Source: Methanopyrus sp. SNP6
GTDB lineage: Archaea > JAADCQ01 > Methanopyri > Methanopyrales > Methanopyraceae
Reading direction: 5' to 3'
DNA: 64,000 nucleotides
Assembly: GCF_002201895.1 (NCBI RefSeq)
Contig: NZ_CP019436.1
Span: 571,456 to 635,455 of the forward strand
Under the pieces are notes generated by a model. It ran no database searches. It was not told the DNA's origin and worked only from the letters and a program-made list of their open reading frames with translations. Shown here one piece after another: positions 56,837 to 64,000 of this stretch (its first letter is position 1; every line of letters starts with the position of its first letter). Position numbers and translations under genes: made by a program.

Positions 56837-57256
56837 GTGGCTATCGAGATCGAAGACGTGAACGAGGTCCTACTAGCTGCATCGTTGTCGGCACTCAAAG
56901 AGCTCGGTGAAACCCCTCACACGATCGCACTAGTAGTGAGAAGTCTACTCGAAGACGGGGTAGAGGAGATCCCCAAGGAGTTCTTGGACGAGCTCAAGGA
57001 GACATTGCACTTACCTCCTGGATCCGTACAGTCACGGGGAGGTACGAGGTATGAGATAGATAATGAGGACGGTAAAGTTACTATTCGAGTTGAAAGCTGT
57101 AGCTGGAAATCTATCTGTGAACTTCAGGAAGAAATGGGGCAAAGAATCTGTCCAGTAGCAATCATTATCGATGCTATATCTGAAACATTACCTATTCACG
57201 TTGAGTTCGATAACAGTTCAGAGTGCATAATTAAAGCTAAGAGGGTGAGGACATGA
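56837..57256 (+). CDS. Cysteine-motif hypothetical protein A
   Basis: 139 residues from GTG 56837 (or 56834) after GGGGGG. The N-terminal half is helical. The C-terminal half has SCSWKSICEL (Cx5C), then ICPVAI and SECIIKAKRV, a four-cysteine set that probably binds metal or a cluster. The next gene encodes a protein with the same pattern. The DNA from about 57050 is distinctly AT-rich. The cysteine layout is reminiscent of V4R-type domains, but this is not firm. Confidence 0.65.
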   Translation: MAIEIEDVNEVLLAASLSALKELGETPHTIALVVRSLLEDGVEEIPKEFLDELKETLHLPPGSVQSRGGTRYEIDNEDGKVTIRVESCSWKSICELQEEMGQRICPVAIIIDAISETLPIHVEFDNSSECIIKAKRVRT

Positions 57257-57711
57257 GCACTGCTAGCATCGAACATACAATTGCAATAATGTCAACTCTT
57301 AATAGAGTGATTAAAGAGAATGACGGTTCAGTAACACATTTCCACTTAAGCATTGTCTCGAGTAAGATAATGGAAACATTAGCGGCTAAAAATCGTATAG
57401 AGCAGGTAATCGAAAAACTGCGAAAAGGCGTCGATATCGCCGTCGAGAATGGCGAATCAAAAGTCGATATTGACGGGTATATGTCGATAGAATTTAGATC
57501 GAAATCCGATAATGTTATATCATGTACAGTAAATGAGTGTCCTTACAGAAAATGGTGCACTAAAATCTTACCGATGGTAGTAGAAGACGAGGAACTAATG
57601 GTGCTGCCATGCACGATCCTTATGGAGTGCTGTTTCCAGGACTCTCATGGGGGAGTGCATAAAGTCGAACCGGACGAGTCCTGTGAAATCGAGATCGTGT
57701 TCAAACGCTGA
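57253..57711 (+). CDS. Cysteine-motif hypothetical protein B (relative of protein A)
   Basis: 152 residues from ATG 57253, overlapping the preceding stop (ATGA). Its C-terminal half has NECPYRKWCTK (Cx5C), VLPCTILMECC and ESCEIEIVFKR, lining up with the three cysteine sites of the preceding protein, so the two are probably diverged duplicates. AT-rich codon use, unlike neighbours. It may form a complex with protein A and the roadblock protein; no reaction can be proposed. Confidence 0.65.
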   Translation: MSTASIEHTIAIMSTLNRVIKENDGSVTHFHLSIVSSKIMETLAAKNRIEQVIEKLRKGVDIAVENGESKVDIDGYMSIEFRSKSDNVISCTVNECPYRKWCTKILPMVVEDEELMVLPCTILMECCFQDSHGGVHKVEPDESCEIEIVFKR

Positions 57712-57712
57712 G

Positions 57713-58684
57713 GTGTTCCTACCCGAAATCGACGATAGATGTCACGAGTTGGCGGAACGTTACGGCGTCCGACCCTACATGATAGCTAGGTATCTGGCTC
57801 TCTTAGGACGATCTGAAACCGAGAAACTTCTGGAACACATGGAAGACATCCGTCCGGCCATTCGAGCAAATACCATTCTGGTGAACCCAGAAGGACTCCG
57901 ACGCATCTTGGAAGAGAAGCGGGGGTTCGAGCTGAAGCGCTGCCCAGAGCCCGTGGATGTAGGGTTCTGGATCCTCAACGACCCGCCTATTTCCATCGGC
58001 GCTACCTTAGAGTACATGATGGGGTACTACGTGCCCCAGGACGCCGCTTCCATGCTGCCTCCGGTCGTGTTGAACCCGGAACCTGGAGATCGAGTGCTCG
58101 ACGCGTGTGCAGCTCCTGGTGGAAAGACCACCCATCTGGCCCAACTCATGGATAATGAAGGCACGTTGGTAGCCATCGACGTGGATCCGAACCGTGTGCG
58201 GGCGTTGAAGAGCAACCTGGCCAGATGCGGTGTCGCCAACGCGGTGGCCCTTCGGATGAACGCCCTCGACTTACCGAGCACCGACTGGGAGTTCGATCGG
58301 ATTCTTCTCGACGCGCCGTGCACCGGGGAGGGAACCATTCACAAAGATCCTTCTAGGAAGACAAGCCGCGATCCGGAGGATATCGCCACGTGTGCTAGGT
58401 TACAACGCCGCTTGATCGACGCGGTCGTAGAGGTGTTAAGACCGGGTGGGGTGCTAGTCTACTCTACGTGTACGTTCTCACCCGAAGAAAACGAGCTGAT
58501 AGTACAATACGCCGTGGATGAACACGGACTGGAGCCGGAGCCCGTAGACGTAAGGTGGGCGGACAGGGGACTACGCGTGCCGGGGGTCGAGCCGAAGGTG
58601 CGACGGGCGTGCGCCCGGCTATACCCTCACAGACACGGCATGGAGATTTTCTTCATCGCTAGATTACGGAAACCCCTCAGCTAA
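57713..58684 (+). CDS. RNA m5C methyltransferase (NSUN/RsmF type), second copy
   Basis: 323 residues without the NusB-like domain. LDACAAPGGKTTHLAQLMD binds SAM, LLDAPCTGEGT and YSTCTFSPEENE hold the two catalytic cysteines, and MMGYYVPQDAASMLPP precedes them. GTG 57713 starts just after the preceding stop but has no clear ribosome-binding site, so translation probably depends on the upstream gene. Probably a tRNA or rRNA modifier; compare the longer paralogue at 41281-42639. Confidence 0.9.
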   Translation: MFLPEIDDRCHELAERYGVRPYMIARYLALLGRSETEKLLEHMEDIRPAIRANTILVNPEGLRRILEEKRGFELKRCPEPVDVGFWILNDPPISIGATLEYMMGYYVPQDAASMLPPVVLNPEPGDRVLDACAAPGGKTTHLAQLMDNEGTLVAIDVDPNRVRALKSNLARCGVANAVALRMNALDLPSTDWEFDRILLDAPCTGEGTIHKDPSRKTSRDPEDIATCARLQRRLIDAVVEVLRPGGVLVYSTCTFSPEENELIVQYAVDEHGLEPEPVDVRWADRGLRVPGVEPKVRRACARLYPHRHGMEIFFIARLRKPLS

Positions 58685-58770
58685 GGCCCCATCGATCATC
58701 CAAACTCACCAAGGGATTCCTTCGTCATCGGGGAGAGCGTTGGTAGTACTGGAGGAGTCCGAGTGGAAGC

Positions 58771-59152
58771 TTGCTGAACGATGTTTCTGTCCGTCAGGTG
58801 ACTCTGTACCGTATGAAGACGGCTCGAGTTTGGGGAATGGGGAAGGAAGAAGGTATTCGAAACAGTACAGTAAGAGAGTTTGCGCATGGATCAGCTGTGA
58901 AGGATTCGATTACGTCCTTGAAGGTAGGTGAAGACAGGCTGCAACTTCTTCTGCAACCGTCCTTAAGTTGAACTTGTTCGAGCGAGCACATGAGAACGGC
59001 GTGAAGTCCTTCCACTTCGACTTTCAGGGACGAGGACTGCGGTGGAGGGCAAGTACGACGTGGGCGTAGTCCAAATCAAGGTCGTAGGCGGGAAAGCGAG
59101 GTGGGAGCTGACAGAGGAGTTAGAGAGGCTGTTCTCTGTCACTGAGGTGTAG
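58771..59152 (+). pseudogene. Scattered coding remnants
   Basis: A 520-base gap holds three pieces in three frames that each read like protein: 58771-58971 (VTLYRMKTARVWGMGKEEGI...), about 58965-59035 (LKLNLFERAHENGVKSFHFD), and 59042-59152 (KYDVGVVQIKVVGGKARWEL, ending TAG). They may be parts of one gene broken by two frameshifts. Not recognised; other explanations include chance. Confidence 0.3.
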
Positions 59153-59203
59153 GTCGGTCGGCAAAGGGAGAGTTCCTCACACGTTCGGATAGCGGGGACC
59201 TCC

Positions 59204-60274
59204 TCATCCCGACTCGACAAGTTCCTCGCAGAGGTCGATGAACTGTTCCCGAGCGTTGCCACCGAAGAGCTCTCTACCTTTCTCCCCCATACGCTTCAGG
59301 TCCTCGTAATCGATGCTCAGGGCTCGACTCACGGCTTTTACGACCTCTTCGGGGTTAGAAGCGTCTTCGGCCGCCACCGCGACACCGCGTTTCTCCAATT
59401 TTTTGGCGGTAACGTATTGGTGGTCTCTGAGCACGTCTCTTCTAGGCAAAACCACTACCGGCTTGCCCAACGCGGCGGCTTCCACGGGAGTGGCTCCCCC
59501 TAAGCACACGACGAGGTCGGCGGCCTTCAATAGAGCCGGAAAATCGTGGAAGAAACGCCTCGCCACAATCCCGGAGCACAGTCCATCCAGCTCTCGTCTT
59601 AGGCGCTCAGGATCCATGGCGTTCCCCGTGTTCACAACCACTTCCCAGTCCCTCAGTAGTCCATGCTCAGCACACTTGACTAGTCCCTTCAAGGCGGGTC
59701 CGTAGCCGGCCGAACCCGTAGTCCACACGAGTACTCTCCCTCCCAGGCCGTAATTCTCCCGTGCCTCTTCCGGATCGGCCTCCTCGAAGCTCCGGGGCAA
59801 CACGATACCGACGTTAACAGCTCGGTCGCCGTAGTACTCGGCCATATCCTCGTCCCAGACTCCGATGACGTCGGCGCACAACTTCGCTACCTTACCTGAG
59901 ACGGAGACCACGTCGGTCGGCTCGTAGTGTGCCACAGGCAATCGCTTGAACTTCCCTGCGAGCATAGGTCCGATAGCCACACCGGACCCCGTGGACAGAA
60001 CCAGGTCGGGCTGCACATCACGGAGTGCTTTGGAAGCCGCTAGGTAATTCTTCAGCCCGCCCAGAGCGGCCCTCCAGATGGTATCGTTTATCCTTCTGGG
60101 TCTCGGCAGGCCTATGTACCCTTCGAAGCCTGCCTTCTTGAGCCGTTCTACTGCCTGATCAGAGTCTTCATTGACGGCGAAAGTCACGTCATGTCCTCGG
60201 TCGGATAACTCCTCGGCAAGGGCGAGTGCCCTCGTGAGATGTCCACCATCCCCTGAAGCTATTAACACGTGCAC
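59204..60274 (-). CDS. MurG-like glycosyltransferase
   Basis: 356 residues, GT-B fold. The N-terminal GDGGHLTRALALAEEL, the segment DLVLSTGSGVAIGPMLAG and the C-terminal CLGGATPVEAAALGKPVVVLPRRD match the UDP-GlcNAc transferase group (MurG, Alg13/14). GTG 60274 follows GGGGGAACG; the frame is open to 60310. M. kandleri has a pseudomurein wall, so a role in wall or glycolipid synthesis is plausible but unproven. The start lies about 30 bases from that of the divergent GTPase gene. Confidence 0.87.
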   Translation of the reverse strand: MHVLIASGDGGHLTRALALAEELSDRGHDVTFAVNEDSDQAVERLKKAGFEGYIGLPRPRRINDTIWRAALGGLKNYLAASKALRDVQPDLVLSTGSGVAIGPMLAGKFKRLPVAHYEPTDVVSVSGKVAKLCADVIGVWDEDMAEYYGDRAVNVGIVLPRSFEEADPEEARENYGLGGRVLVWTTGSAGYGPALKGLVKCAEHGLLRDWEVVVNTGNAMDPERLRRELDGLCSGIVARRFFHDFPALLKAADLVVCLGGATPVEAAALGKPVVVLPRRDVLRDHQYVTAKKLEKRGVAVAAEDASNPEEVVKAVSRALSIDYEDLKRMGEKGRELFGGNAREQFIDLCEELVESG

Positions 60275-60304
60275 GGGCGTTCCCCCGGGGACTACCGGTT
60301 GGGA

Positions 60305-61507
60305 GTGCATGTAGGAATAGTAGGCAAGCCGAACGTGGGTAAGAGCACGTTCTTCGCGGCTGCCACACTGTCATCCGTGGAAACCGCAGATTATCCGTTC
60401 ACTACCGTCGACCCGAACCAAGGTGTCGCCCACGTCCGAACGGAGTGCCCCTGTAAAGCGTTCGGTGTGAAGTGCCAGCCTCGGAACTCCTTGTGCATCG
60501 ATGGTAATAGGTTCGTACCCGTGGAGCTGATCGATGTCGCGGGACTAGTTCCTGGCGCCCACGAGGGAAGAGGACTCGGAAACAAGTTCCTAGATGATCT
60601 CAGACAGGCCTCTGTACTGATACATGTCGTAGACGTTTCGGGGTCCACGGACGAGGAAGGTCGTCCGTGCGATCCAGGCACTAGGGAACCTACCGAGGAC
60701 GTGAAATTCCTGGAGCGCGAGCTGGACGAATGGATAGCGGATATACTACGGAGAGACTGGGGCCGAACTGTCAAGCGCGCGAGCCTGGAGAAGATCCCGA
60801 CGACGGAAGTCCTCAAGGAACGGTTGGCGGGCATCGGAGTGTCGGCACCGGACGTCGAAAGTGCCATGGAAAGGGCGGAGGTACCGAGCGACCTCACGAA
60901 ATGGTCGGACAAGGACATCCGACGGTTCGCTCGGGAAGTACGACGTGTCAACAAGCCGATGGTCATCGCCGCTAACAAGATCGACGTCGAGCGCGCCGAA
61001 GAGAACTTGAAGAGGTTAGAAGAGGAAGTCGAATACCCGGTGGTTCCCACATGCGCCGAGGCGGAACTAGCGCTCAGGCGAGCGGCCGACCAGGGGTTAA
61101 TCCGTTACCTGCCGGGAGATTCAGATTTCGAGATATTGGAAGAAGAAAAGCTGAGCGACGAACAACTCCAGGCGCTCGAATTCATCCGGGAGAAAGTTTT
61201 GAAACGTTGGGGTTCCACCGGGGTGCAGGAGGCCCTGAATCGGGCTGTATTCGATGTGGCTAGGATGATCGTCGTGTACCCGGTAGAGAACGAGAACAGG
61301 TTATCGGACTCCGAAGGCAAGGTGCTACCGGATGCACTGCTCCTCCCGGAGGGTACTACGGTACGCGAATTGGCCTATAACATCCACACCGAAATCGGAG
61401 AGAGTTTTAATAGAGCCATCTTAGTGAAGCCCGACGGGAGTCGTGAGGTGGTTGGTGAAGATCACGAGTTGGAACATGGAGACGTTGTCAAGATTCAGAC
61501 ATCCTGA
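60305..61507 (+). CDS. Obg/YchF-related GTPase with TGS domain (Ygr210 type)
   Basis: 400 residues. The G domain has GIVGKPNVGKSTFF (G1), LIDVAGLVPGAHEGRGLG (G3) and AANKID (G4). An insert after G1 carries ECPCKAFGVKCQPRNSLC, typical of the archaeal/eukaryal Ygr210 subgroup. The C-terminal TGS domain has LLLPEGTTVRELAYNIHTE and EHGDVVKI. It probably associates with ribosomes. GTG 60305 is chosen since it directly precedes the conserved HVGIVGKP. The following exported-protein gene starts 28 bases after its stop. Confidence 0.92.
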   Translation: MHVGIVGKPNVGKSTFFAAATLSSVETADYPFTTVDPNQGVAHVRTECPCKAFGVKCQPRNSLCIDGNRFVPVELIDVAGLVPGAHEGRGLGNKFLDDLRQASVLIHVVDVSGSTDEEGRPCDPGTREPTEDVKFLERELDEWIADILRRDWGRTVKRASLEKIPTTEVLKERLAGIGVSAPDVESAMERAEVPSDLTKWSDKDIRRFAREVRRVNKPMVIAANKIDVERAEENLKRLEEEVEYPVVPTCAEAELALRRAADQGLIRYLPGDSDFEILEEEKLSDEQLQALEFIREKVLKRWGSTGVQEALNRAVFDVARMIVVYPVENENRLSDSEGKVLPDALLLPEGTTVRELAYNIHTEIGESFNRAILVKPDGSREVVGEDHELEHGDVVKIQTS

Positions 61508-61535
61508 CCCCACCCCTAAGGGGGGTGAGCGCGCT

Positions 61536-61976
61536 TTGAGAATCCTCGTACTGGTATTACTACTATCGCTCCCTCTTACTCCAGCACTCGCGGAACCCAC
61601 ACCCTCCGCTGGGTATTCTAGTACTTCAGAGCAACCCGCTCAGGAGGAAGTGAAAACCGAAGGGCAAATGGTCGAGACTAGCAACGTACCTCCCAGCGAA
61701 GCTGTACATCCCTCAACCCCAAAACAAGAAAATGAAGTCACAACCACGACCCCAGCATCTGGTGGTCCTGAGACCCCCGAGATAACAAAGTCGGAGAAGA
61801 CGGATGAGAGGAAGGAGAACCGCGTGGTCAACCTCCGCGAACCGAACCCTGTGGAGAAAAAGAATAACGCGAACGTTACTATGCTCATGGGCATCCTGGC
61901 CGCATCGGCGTTAGGCGCGTACAGTATCGCGAAGAGGAAGAGGAAAGAAGCACTCGTCAAGGTTCCCGCAGCATGA
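61536..61976 (+). CDS. Exported low-complexity protein with membrane anchor
   Basis: 146 residues from TTG 61536 after AAGGGGGGTGAG. Signal peptide (LVLVLLLSLPLTPALA), then a threonine/proline/glutamate-rich stalk of about 80 residues, a transmembrane segment (VTMLMGILAASALGAYSIA) and a basic tail KRKRKEA. The build is the same as that of the protein at 53026-53571. The 3' end overlaps the opposing DUF3194 gene by 20 bases. Function unknown; likely envelope. Confidence 0.75.
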   Translation: MRILVLVLLLSLPLTPALAEPTPSAGYSSTSEQPAQEEVKTEGQMVETSNVPPSEAVHPSTPKQENEVTTTTPASGGPETPEITKSEKTDERKENRVVNLREPNPVEKKNNANVTMLMGILAASALGAYSIAKRKRKEALVKVPAA

Positions 61977-62205
61977 TCCTGTCGGCCTCCTTAATGGCGG
62001 CTTCCGCCGCGCGCTCAACTGCCTCTTTAATTTCCTCATCGGGGAGTTCGCTCAGCGGGTGTACCTCAACTTTAACGTCTACTTCCACGGACTTGCCGTC
62101 CACCGTCACCGTTACGTCAACGTCCTCCAAGTCACGCTTTGGAATCCTGCGATAGAGCTCCTGGAGGGCTACTTCGTGAATGCGTTCTATGTCTTCGAGC
62201 TTCAG
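61957..62205 (-). CDS. DUF3194 protein, probable CTG start
   Basis: 82 residues: LKLEDIERIHEVALQELYRR, then VDVTVTVDGKSVEVDVKVEV and a C-terminal helix EIKEAVERAAEAAIKEAD, matching the small archaeal DUF3194 family that usually follows the prefoldin beta gene. No ATG, GTG or TTG is available: the upstream in-frame stop lies inside pfdB, and the only sensible start is CTG 62205, which overlaps the pfdB stop as CTGA. This mirrors the ATGA/GTGA/TTGA couplings elsewhere in the window. Confidence 0.78.
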   Translation of the reverse strand: MKLEDIERIHEVALQELYRRIPKRDLEDVDVTVTVDGKSVEVDVKVEVHPLSELPDEEIKEAVERAAEAAIKEADRIMLREP

Positions 62206-62564
62206 GCCGCTCCGGCCCCGCCACCTCCCTCAGCCTGCTGAAGGGCTTTCTGGAGCCTCTCCTGGAGGTTCTCGATCTGCTGCTGGAGACGTTTTTCCTG
62301 CTTCTCCAGTGTTTTTACTCTTAGCTCCAGTGTTTCCTTTCTGTCCTCGAGCTCTCCCTTCACCTCATCACGGTCAGCTTCTATTAGCAAGCCACCAACA
62401 GTTTTGTATATCTTGGTACCTTCTTCGATTTCGTCGAGTTCCTTAAGGGCCCTTTCGATCTCCCTAAGCTGCAGCTCCAGCTGCTGCTTTTGCGCGACGA
62501 TAGAACTCAACTGCTGCTGAAGCTGCTGGAGCTGAGCTACCTGCTGCTCCATATTCTGAGCCAT
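62202..62564 (-). CDS. pfdB: Prefoldin beta subunit
   Basis: Co-chaperone subunit that delivers unfolded proteins to the thermosome. 120 residues forming two long coiled-coil helices (rich in Q and L, for example QLQQLQQQLSSIVAQKQQLE) joined by a beta hairpin segment KIYKTVGGLLIEADR. The C-terminal tail is glycine/alanine-rich. ATG 62564 directly follows the pcc1 stop. The alpha subunit is not in the window. Confidence 0.95.
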   Translation of the reverse strand: MAQNMEQQVAQLQQLQQQLSSIVAQKQQLELQLREIERALKELDEIEEGTKIYKTVGGLLIEADRDEVKGELEDRKETLELRVKTLEKQEKRLQQQIENLQERLQKALQQAEGGGGAGAA

Positions 62565-62816
62565 TTACACGTCCCCCAGAACCGTCGTGATGACCCGCTC
62601 TGAGAGTGCGAGGAGACGGAACACTCCTGAGACTGATGCTCGGAGTGCCGACACGTCTTCCGCTCGGATCTCTATTTGTATGTTGTTACCGAGGCGGTCG
62701 ATGTCCACCCGTGATCGCCGTGCCGGCATGAGTTTAACGTCCGGTAACACCGATTCGTGGATTACTCTGGCGACTCGTTCCGATTCGAGCTCGGCATTAC
62801 ATCGAAGCGTGTGCAT
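62565..62816 (-). CDS. pcc1: KEOPS complex subunit Pcc1
   Basis: 83 residues: LRCNAELESERVARVIHESVLPD, then a strand pair with NIQIEIRAEDVSALRASVSGVFRLL, the Pcc1 fold. Pcc1 dimerises and nucleates the KEOPS complex, which makes threonylcarbamoyladenosine at position 37 of ANN-decoding tRNAs, including the tRNA-Thr encoded in this window. The gene order next to prefoldin beta and Brix is common in Euryarchaeota, which supports the call. Confidence 0.88.
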   Translation of the reverse strand: MHTLRCNAELESERVARVIHESVLPDVKLMPARRSRVDIDRLGNNIQIEIRAEDVSALRASVSGVFRLLALSERVITTVLGDV

Positions 62817-62831
62817 GGTTCCACCCTCGTG

Positions 62832-63410
62832 TTATAGTTTCATCCTCTCGTTCTTGGTGCGGAAATCCCGATAGAACAGGGACGGGCCGACCTTCTCGGT
62901 GCGACGGTAAAAGGTTAGGGTTCCTAAGTGACGGGGATGGCCTTCGACTACCAACAGCACGTCGGCTAGGGCCTCCTCGAGTACGTCCTCCAAGGAACCC
63001 ACTCGGGGTACGAATTCTACTCCGAGAACTTCGGACAGCGACTCCGCGACCTTCATGTGACCGGAAACTGGACGTTTCGACGTCGTGATCACCATATTGC
63101 CAGGAAGATCAACTCTATTCCCGAAGAGCTCACGCTGTAGCTTGACACCACCTAGCCAGAACGATAGTCGTAACCTGGGTGGAATCTCCCCTAGGTCTAT
63201 CACATGGAGTTGGGCGGGGTTACCTTTGGCTTCCGTCACGTAGAAAAGGACTTCAGCGCCGGATTCTAATGCTTCCAGTACGGTGTCCCGGAGGTTCTTC
63301 GTACCCCTCAGGATGTAAGTAGCATCGGGTAGTGCGCACTCCAGGTCACGACACAGCGAGCGCGTGCGGCGAGCGGGGCGCTGTGAGGTGGTGATGGCAG
63401 CCTGTCTCAA
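62832..63410 (-). CDS. Brix-domain ribosome biogenesis protein
   Basis: 192 residues. The opening AAITTSQRPARRTRSLCRDLE and RGTKNLRDTVLEALESGAE match archaeal Imp4-like Brix proteins, followed by AQLHVIDLGEIPPRLRLSF and GVKLQREL. It probably assists rRNA processing and large-subunit assembly. TTG 63410 overlaps the rpoP stop as TTGA, with AGGAGGT ten bases upstream. Cotranscribed with ribosomal and polymerase genes. Confidence 0.9.
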   Translation of the reverse strand: MRQAAITTSQRPARRTRSLCRDLECALPDATYILRGTKNLRDTVLEALESGAEVLFYVTEAKGNPAQLHVIDLGEIPPRLRLSFWLGGVKLQRELFGNRVDLPGNMVITTSKRPVSGHMKVAESLSEVLGVEFVPRVGSLEDVLEEALADVLLVVEGHPRHLGTLTFYRRTEKVGPSLFYRDFRTKNERMKL

Positions 63411-63562
63411 CGAGCTGTGTACCTCCTGGGCACGGGGTGCCGGGGTTTCATTACCAGTCTGAAGCCACAATGGGTACAGCGAATGGGATCTTCGTTGATG
63501 TCCAACCTGACCTTCTTACCACACCTCATGCAGATGTACTCGTACTTCTCTTCCTCGTACAT
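63407..63562 (-). CDS. rpoP: DNA-directed RNA polymerase subunit P
   Basis: 51 residues, the archaeal Rpb12 equivalent. The zinc ribbon is CMRCG...CTHCG, followed by the basic tail RHPVPRRYTAR. ATG 63562 lies 8 bases after GGAGGAG. GTG 63568, overlapping the previous stop as GTGA, would add two residues. The stop overlaps the Brix start. Confidence 0.92.
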   Translation of the reverse strand: MYEEEKYEYICMRCGKKVRLDINEDPIRCTHCGFRLVMKPRHPVPRRYTAR

Positions 63563-63564
63563 GG

Positions 63565-63834
63565 TCACTTCTCCTCCAACGCCTTCCGAATAGCGCGCCT
63601 GACGATCCTCTGGGCTTCAGTCTCGGGATAGTAGGCTCCTCCTGTAAACTCCGCACCGCACTTAGTGCACCTCCAAATACCGGTACCAACCCTCTTCACG
63701 GCCCGCTTGTGACATACGGGACACTCGTGTTTCTGTCGCTGGACCGATTCGATCTCCGCGACACGACGTCGGATCCGCATTCCGTACCTGGGTCCGAAAC
63801 GTCCCGCTGGACCGACCTTCTTCGTGCGACCCAC
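63565..63834 (-). CDS. rpl37ae: Ribosomal protein L37Ae (eL43)
   Basis: 89 residues: basic N-terminus [17 protein letters not shown], zinc ribbon CPVC...CTKCG and [12 protein letters not shown] large-subunit protein. GTG 63834 is preceded by GGGGGTGCGG. It follows rrp42, as in many archaea, but has its own TATA box in between. Confidence 0.96.
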   Translation of the reverse strand: MGRTKKVGPAGRFGPRYGMRIRRRVAEIESVQRQKHECPVCHKRAVKRVGTGIWRCTKCGAEFTGGAYYPETEAQRIVRRAIRKALEEK

Positions 63835-63867
63835 CGTTCCGCACCCCCGCGCGCAGGCCCTTTGACC

Positions 63868-63875
63868 GATATAAG
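63868..63875 (-). promoter_or_regulatory. TATA box for the rpl37ae operon
   Basis: CTTATATC on the minus strand, about 35-40 bases before the rpl37ae start and after the end of rrp42, so the downstream genes can be transcribed independently. Confidence 0.55.
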
Positions 63876-63889
63876 GTTTGGGGAGTTGA

Positions 63890-64000
63890 TTACAGTTGAG
63901 CCTTGACGGTACGTCGGACTTCTTCCGCCTTCTTTGTGGCTAAGTCAATGGCGTCCTCCAGTAGATGTTCAGGAAGATCCCCAAACTCTCCCTTCTGAAC
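63890..64000 (-). CDS. Exosome subunit Rrp42, C-terminal end (partial)
   Basis: Only the last 36 residues are inside the window, ending at TAA 63890-63892. The helical tail (for example [19 protein letters not shown]) fits the C-terminus of archaeal Rrp42, and position directly before rpl37ae is the common archaeal order. Assignment leans on context. Confidence 0.55.
   Translation of the reverse strand, partial: VQKGEFGDLPEHLLEDAIDLATKKAEEVRRTVKAQL

Overview
The window almost certainly comes from Methanopyrus kandleri or a very close relative, a hyperthermophilic methanogenic archaeon. Four things point there: a stand-alone 358-residue C-terminal half of reverse gyrase (rgyA), an arrangement known from that organism; two tRNA genes that both carry C instead of T at position 8, the base M. 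kandleri edits to U; three methanogenesis marker proteins (6, 11 and 16) and a polyferredoxin of the FwdF type; and GC-rich DNA with many TTG and GTG starts behind G-rich ribosome-binding sites. This is chromosomal core sequence with a few gene-poor or decayed stretches.

Layout. 1-6600: end of a radical SAM gene, a large membrane protein, hemL, tRNA-Thr, ribH, pcm and an ASCH-domain pair. 6700-12500: a leftward run with a metallo-beta-lactamase-fold protein, a radical SAM/DUF59/flavodoxin group, rgyA and dcd. 12500-13480: a decayed gene and unassigned DNA. 13486-20213: hmgA, small conserved proteins, marker 11, two exported proteins and an ABC-class ATPase. 20219-26055: leftward HAD, THUMP-methyltransferase, trpS, HTH and endA genes, then the archaeosine radical SAM gene. 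26063-34117: an exported TIM-barrel-like protein, glnA with its regulator nrpR and a GGAA-N6-TTCC operator, mtnA-cbiD, thrB and marker 6. 34118-39284: a gene-poor zone with tRNA-Val, a ParA-like ATPase plus partner, an AT-rich C-depleted tract and the polyferredoxin. 39285-46470: serA, an m5C methyltransferase, a DUF4010-type membrane protein, a LarC C-terminal-like protein, a candidate structured RNA and marker 16. 46467-56356: a broken aminopeptidase gene, ribC, guaAb, hisA, hisG, a nucleoside deaminase, surface proteins and ahcY. 56453-61976: a roadblock operon, a second m5C methyltransferase, a MurG-like glycosyltransferase, a GTPase and an exported protein. 61957-64000: the operon rrp42 - rpl37ae - rpoP - brix - pcc1 - pfdB - DUF3194.

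How the genes connect. Flavin synthesis is represented by ribH and ribC, tetrapyrrole and corrinoid synthesis by hemL and cbiD, nitrogen assimilation by glnA/nrpR, and amino-acid and nucleotide synthesis by serA, thrB, hisA, hisG, guaAb and dcd. By-products of SAM chemistry from the several radical SAM enzymes and methyltransferases could be salvaged by the deaminase and AhcY. RNA maturation is heavily represented (endA, RaSEA, two NSUN-type enzymes, a THUMP methyltransferase, Pcc1, Brix).

The parts that least resemble known systems are the ParA-like/unknown pair beside the C-depleted tract, the roadblock operon with two related cysteine-motif proteins, the structured intergenic element near 44500, and several non-standard or coupled start codons. 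All calls are by eye; no database search was run.
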